NCBI RefSeq assembly: GCF_016907875.1 | Contig: NZ_JAFBCU010000001.1 | Span: 1,922,001 to 1,986,000, forward strand | From: Arthrobacter roseus | Lineage (GTDB): Bacteria > Actinomycetota > Actinomycetes > Actinomycetales > Micrococcaceae | DNA length: 64,000 nucleotides | Direction: 5' to 3' | Shown: positions 63,174 through 64,000 of the stretch, one piece after another | Position numbering within the stretch: the first letter of the stretch is position 1 | Layout of the letters: every line of letters starts with the position of its first letter | The notes under the pieces: model-generated | Database searches by the model: none | What the model saw: only the letters and a program-made list of their open reading frames with translations | What the model was told of the DNA's origin: nothing | Position numbers and translations under genes: made by a program

Positions 63174-64000
63174 ACTAGGCCGTTGAAGTTTTCGTTTGCA
63201 CCGCGTTGCCATGGGCTGGATCGTTCGGCAAAATACACCGGAACCCCGCTGGCTTTGGTGAGTTCCTCGTGGCTGGCCATTTCCACTCCTTGGTCCCATG
63301 TCAATGAGCGTTTCAGGGATGGCGGCAGCTTGGCGAACGCGCTGATGGCTGCGGCGTTGACGCTTGCCGCGGTATGGTCCTGGGGCAGGTTGACGATGAT
63401 TCCATACTGGGTTTTCCGTTCCCTCAGAGTCATCATTGCCGAGACGGACCCGACCCCCACGACGAGGTCGCCTTCCCAATGGCCAGCTTCCAACCGTGTT
63501 TCCACCTCTGCCGGGCGCTGGTCAATCATTGTCATGTTGCGGATCCGTGAGCCTTGCCCCGTGCGGATGCGCCAACGGGTCTTACGGATTCGTCGACCGG
63601 TGCGCAGCTTGGTGGCGTAGCGCTTGTGCAGGCCTTGGCCCTCGCGCAGCAGCAGCGACCGGTAGATCGTTTCGGGACAGAGCCGCAATGACGGGTCATC
63701 GGGGTAGGTCCTCTTCATCCATCCGCAGATTTCATCCGGGGACCAGCAGCGGTTGAGTTTGCGTTGCACGAGCCCGCGCAGCCCGGGGTTGGCGGCGAGT
63801 TTGTGGGCTTTGGGTCGGGCCCGTTGCCGCCGGGCATCGTGGTCGGCCGTGCGGGGCAGGTACCGCCCTTCGCCGTCGCGGTGGCGGTCCAGTTCTCGTT
63901 TGATGGTGGAGGGCTGACGGCCCAGTTCACGGGCCACCCGGCGCATGGAATGTCCCAAGTTCAAGAGGTCCGCAATCCGTAGCCGTTCCCGGACATCGAG
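63174..64000 (-). pseudogene. IS30-family transposase, truncated at both visible ends
   Basis: Reads in from the right edge (RIADLLNLGHSMRRVARELGRQPSTIKREL, HTH), then CPETIYRSLL, the DDE Asp residues in HWEGDLVVG and LTWDQGVEM, and NENFNGL, where the IS3 right end (63173) cuts it just before the catalytic Glu segment is complete. The 3' part is not on the other side of the IS3 element. The 5' end is off the window. Confidence 0.88.

Overview
High-GC actinobacterial DNA, most like Arthrobacter and relatives (Micrococcaceae). The evidence is the gene order thrS-HIT-pgsA-pdxS-pdxT-yebC-ruvCAB-yajC-secD-secF-rel, frequent GTG starts, an actinobacterial LexA box and class F sortase and SigK-like genes. 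This assignment is inferred from content and gene order; no search was run.

1-30.9 kb is a conserved chromosomal backbone. It holds aspS (3' part off-window), an APC permease, hisS, a DUF349 coiled-coil protein, the stringent-response gene rel, secF/secD/yajC, ruvB/ruvA/ruvC, a YebC-type regulator and pdxT. A plus-strand pair, asnB fused to an F420-ligase-like domain plus an M3 peptidase, separates pdxT from pdxS. Then come pgsA, a HIT protein, thrS, an SOS-controlled unit (DUF6504-like gene plus dnaE2), an SRAP/HMCES-type protein and an alpha/beta hydrolase.

31-42.6 kb is accessory. It contains a chimeric IS3/IS30 transposase, a K+ channel and a serine recombinase. A 3.66-kb segment bounded by 52-bp inverted repeats carries SulP, MerR and a damaged toxin-antitoxin pair. 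An ISL3 element sits inside an IS3 relic with a clear 8-bp target duplication. A membrane Ser/Thr kinase is translationally coupled to a proline-repeat lipoprotein.

43-46 kb is a cell-surface module: an ECF sigma factor (SigK-like) behind a coupled 17-codon leader, a CHRD-type secreted protein with a C-terminal anchor, and a class F sortase lipoprotein.

47.7-52.4 kb is a persulfide/sulfite detoxification island. It has an MBL-rhodanese persulfide dioxygenase-like enzyme, two further rhodaneses, a TauE-type exporter, a divergent CstR-like repressor with twin G-tract operators, and DUF302. The YgaP-like rhodanese and the exporter both carry 1-nt indels in G/C runs.

52.5-53.9 kb has Tn402/Tn5053-like terminal repeats. 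One element carries only a resolvase and interrupts another resolvase gene. A complete Dpp/Opp-type ABC operon (55-60.3 kb) follows. The right end (61-64 kb) is an IS graveyard with an intact IS3-family element between two unrelated transposase fragments.
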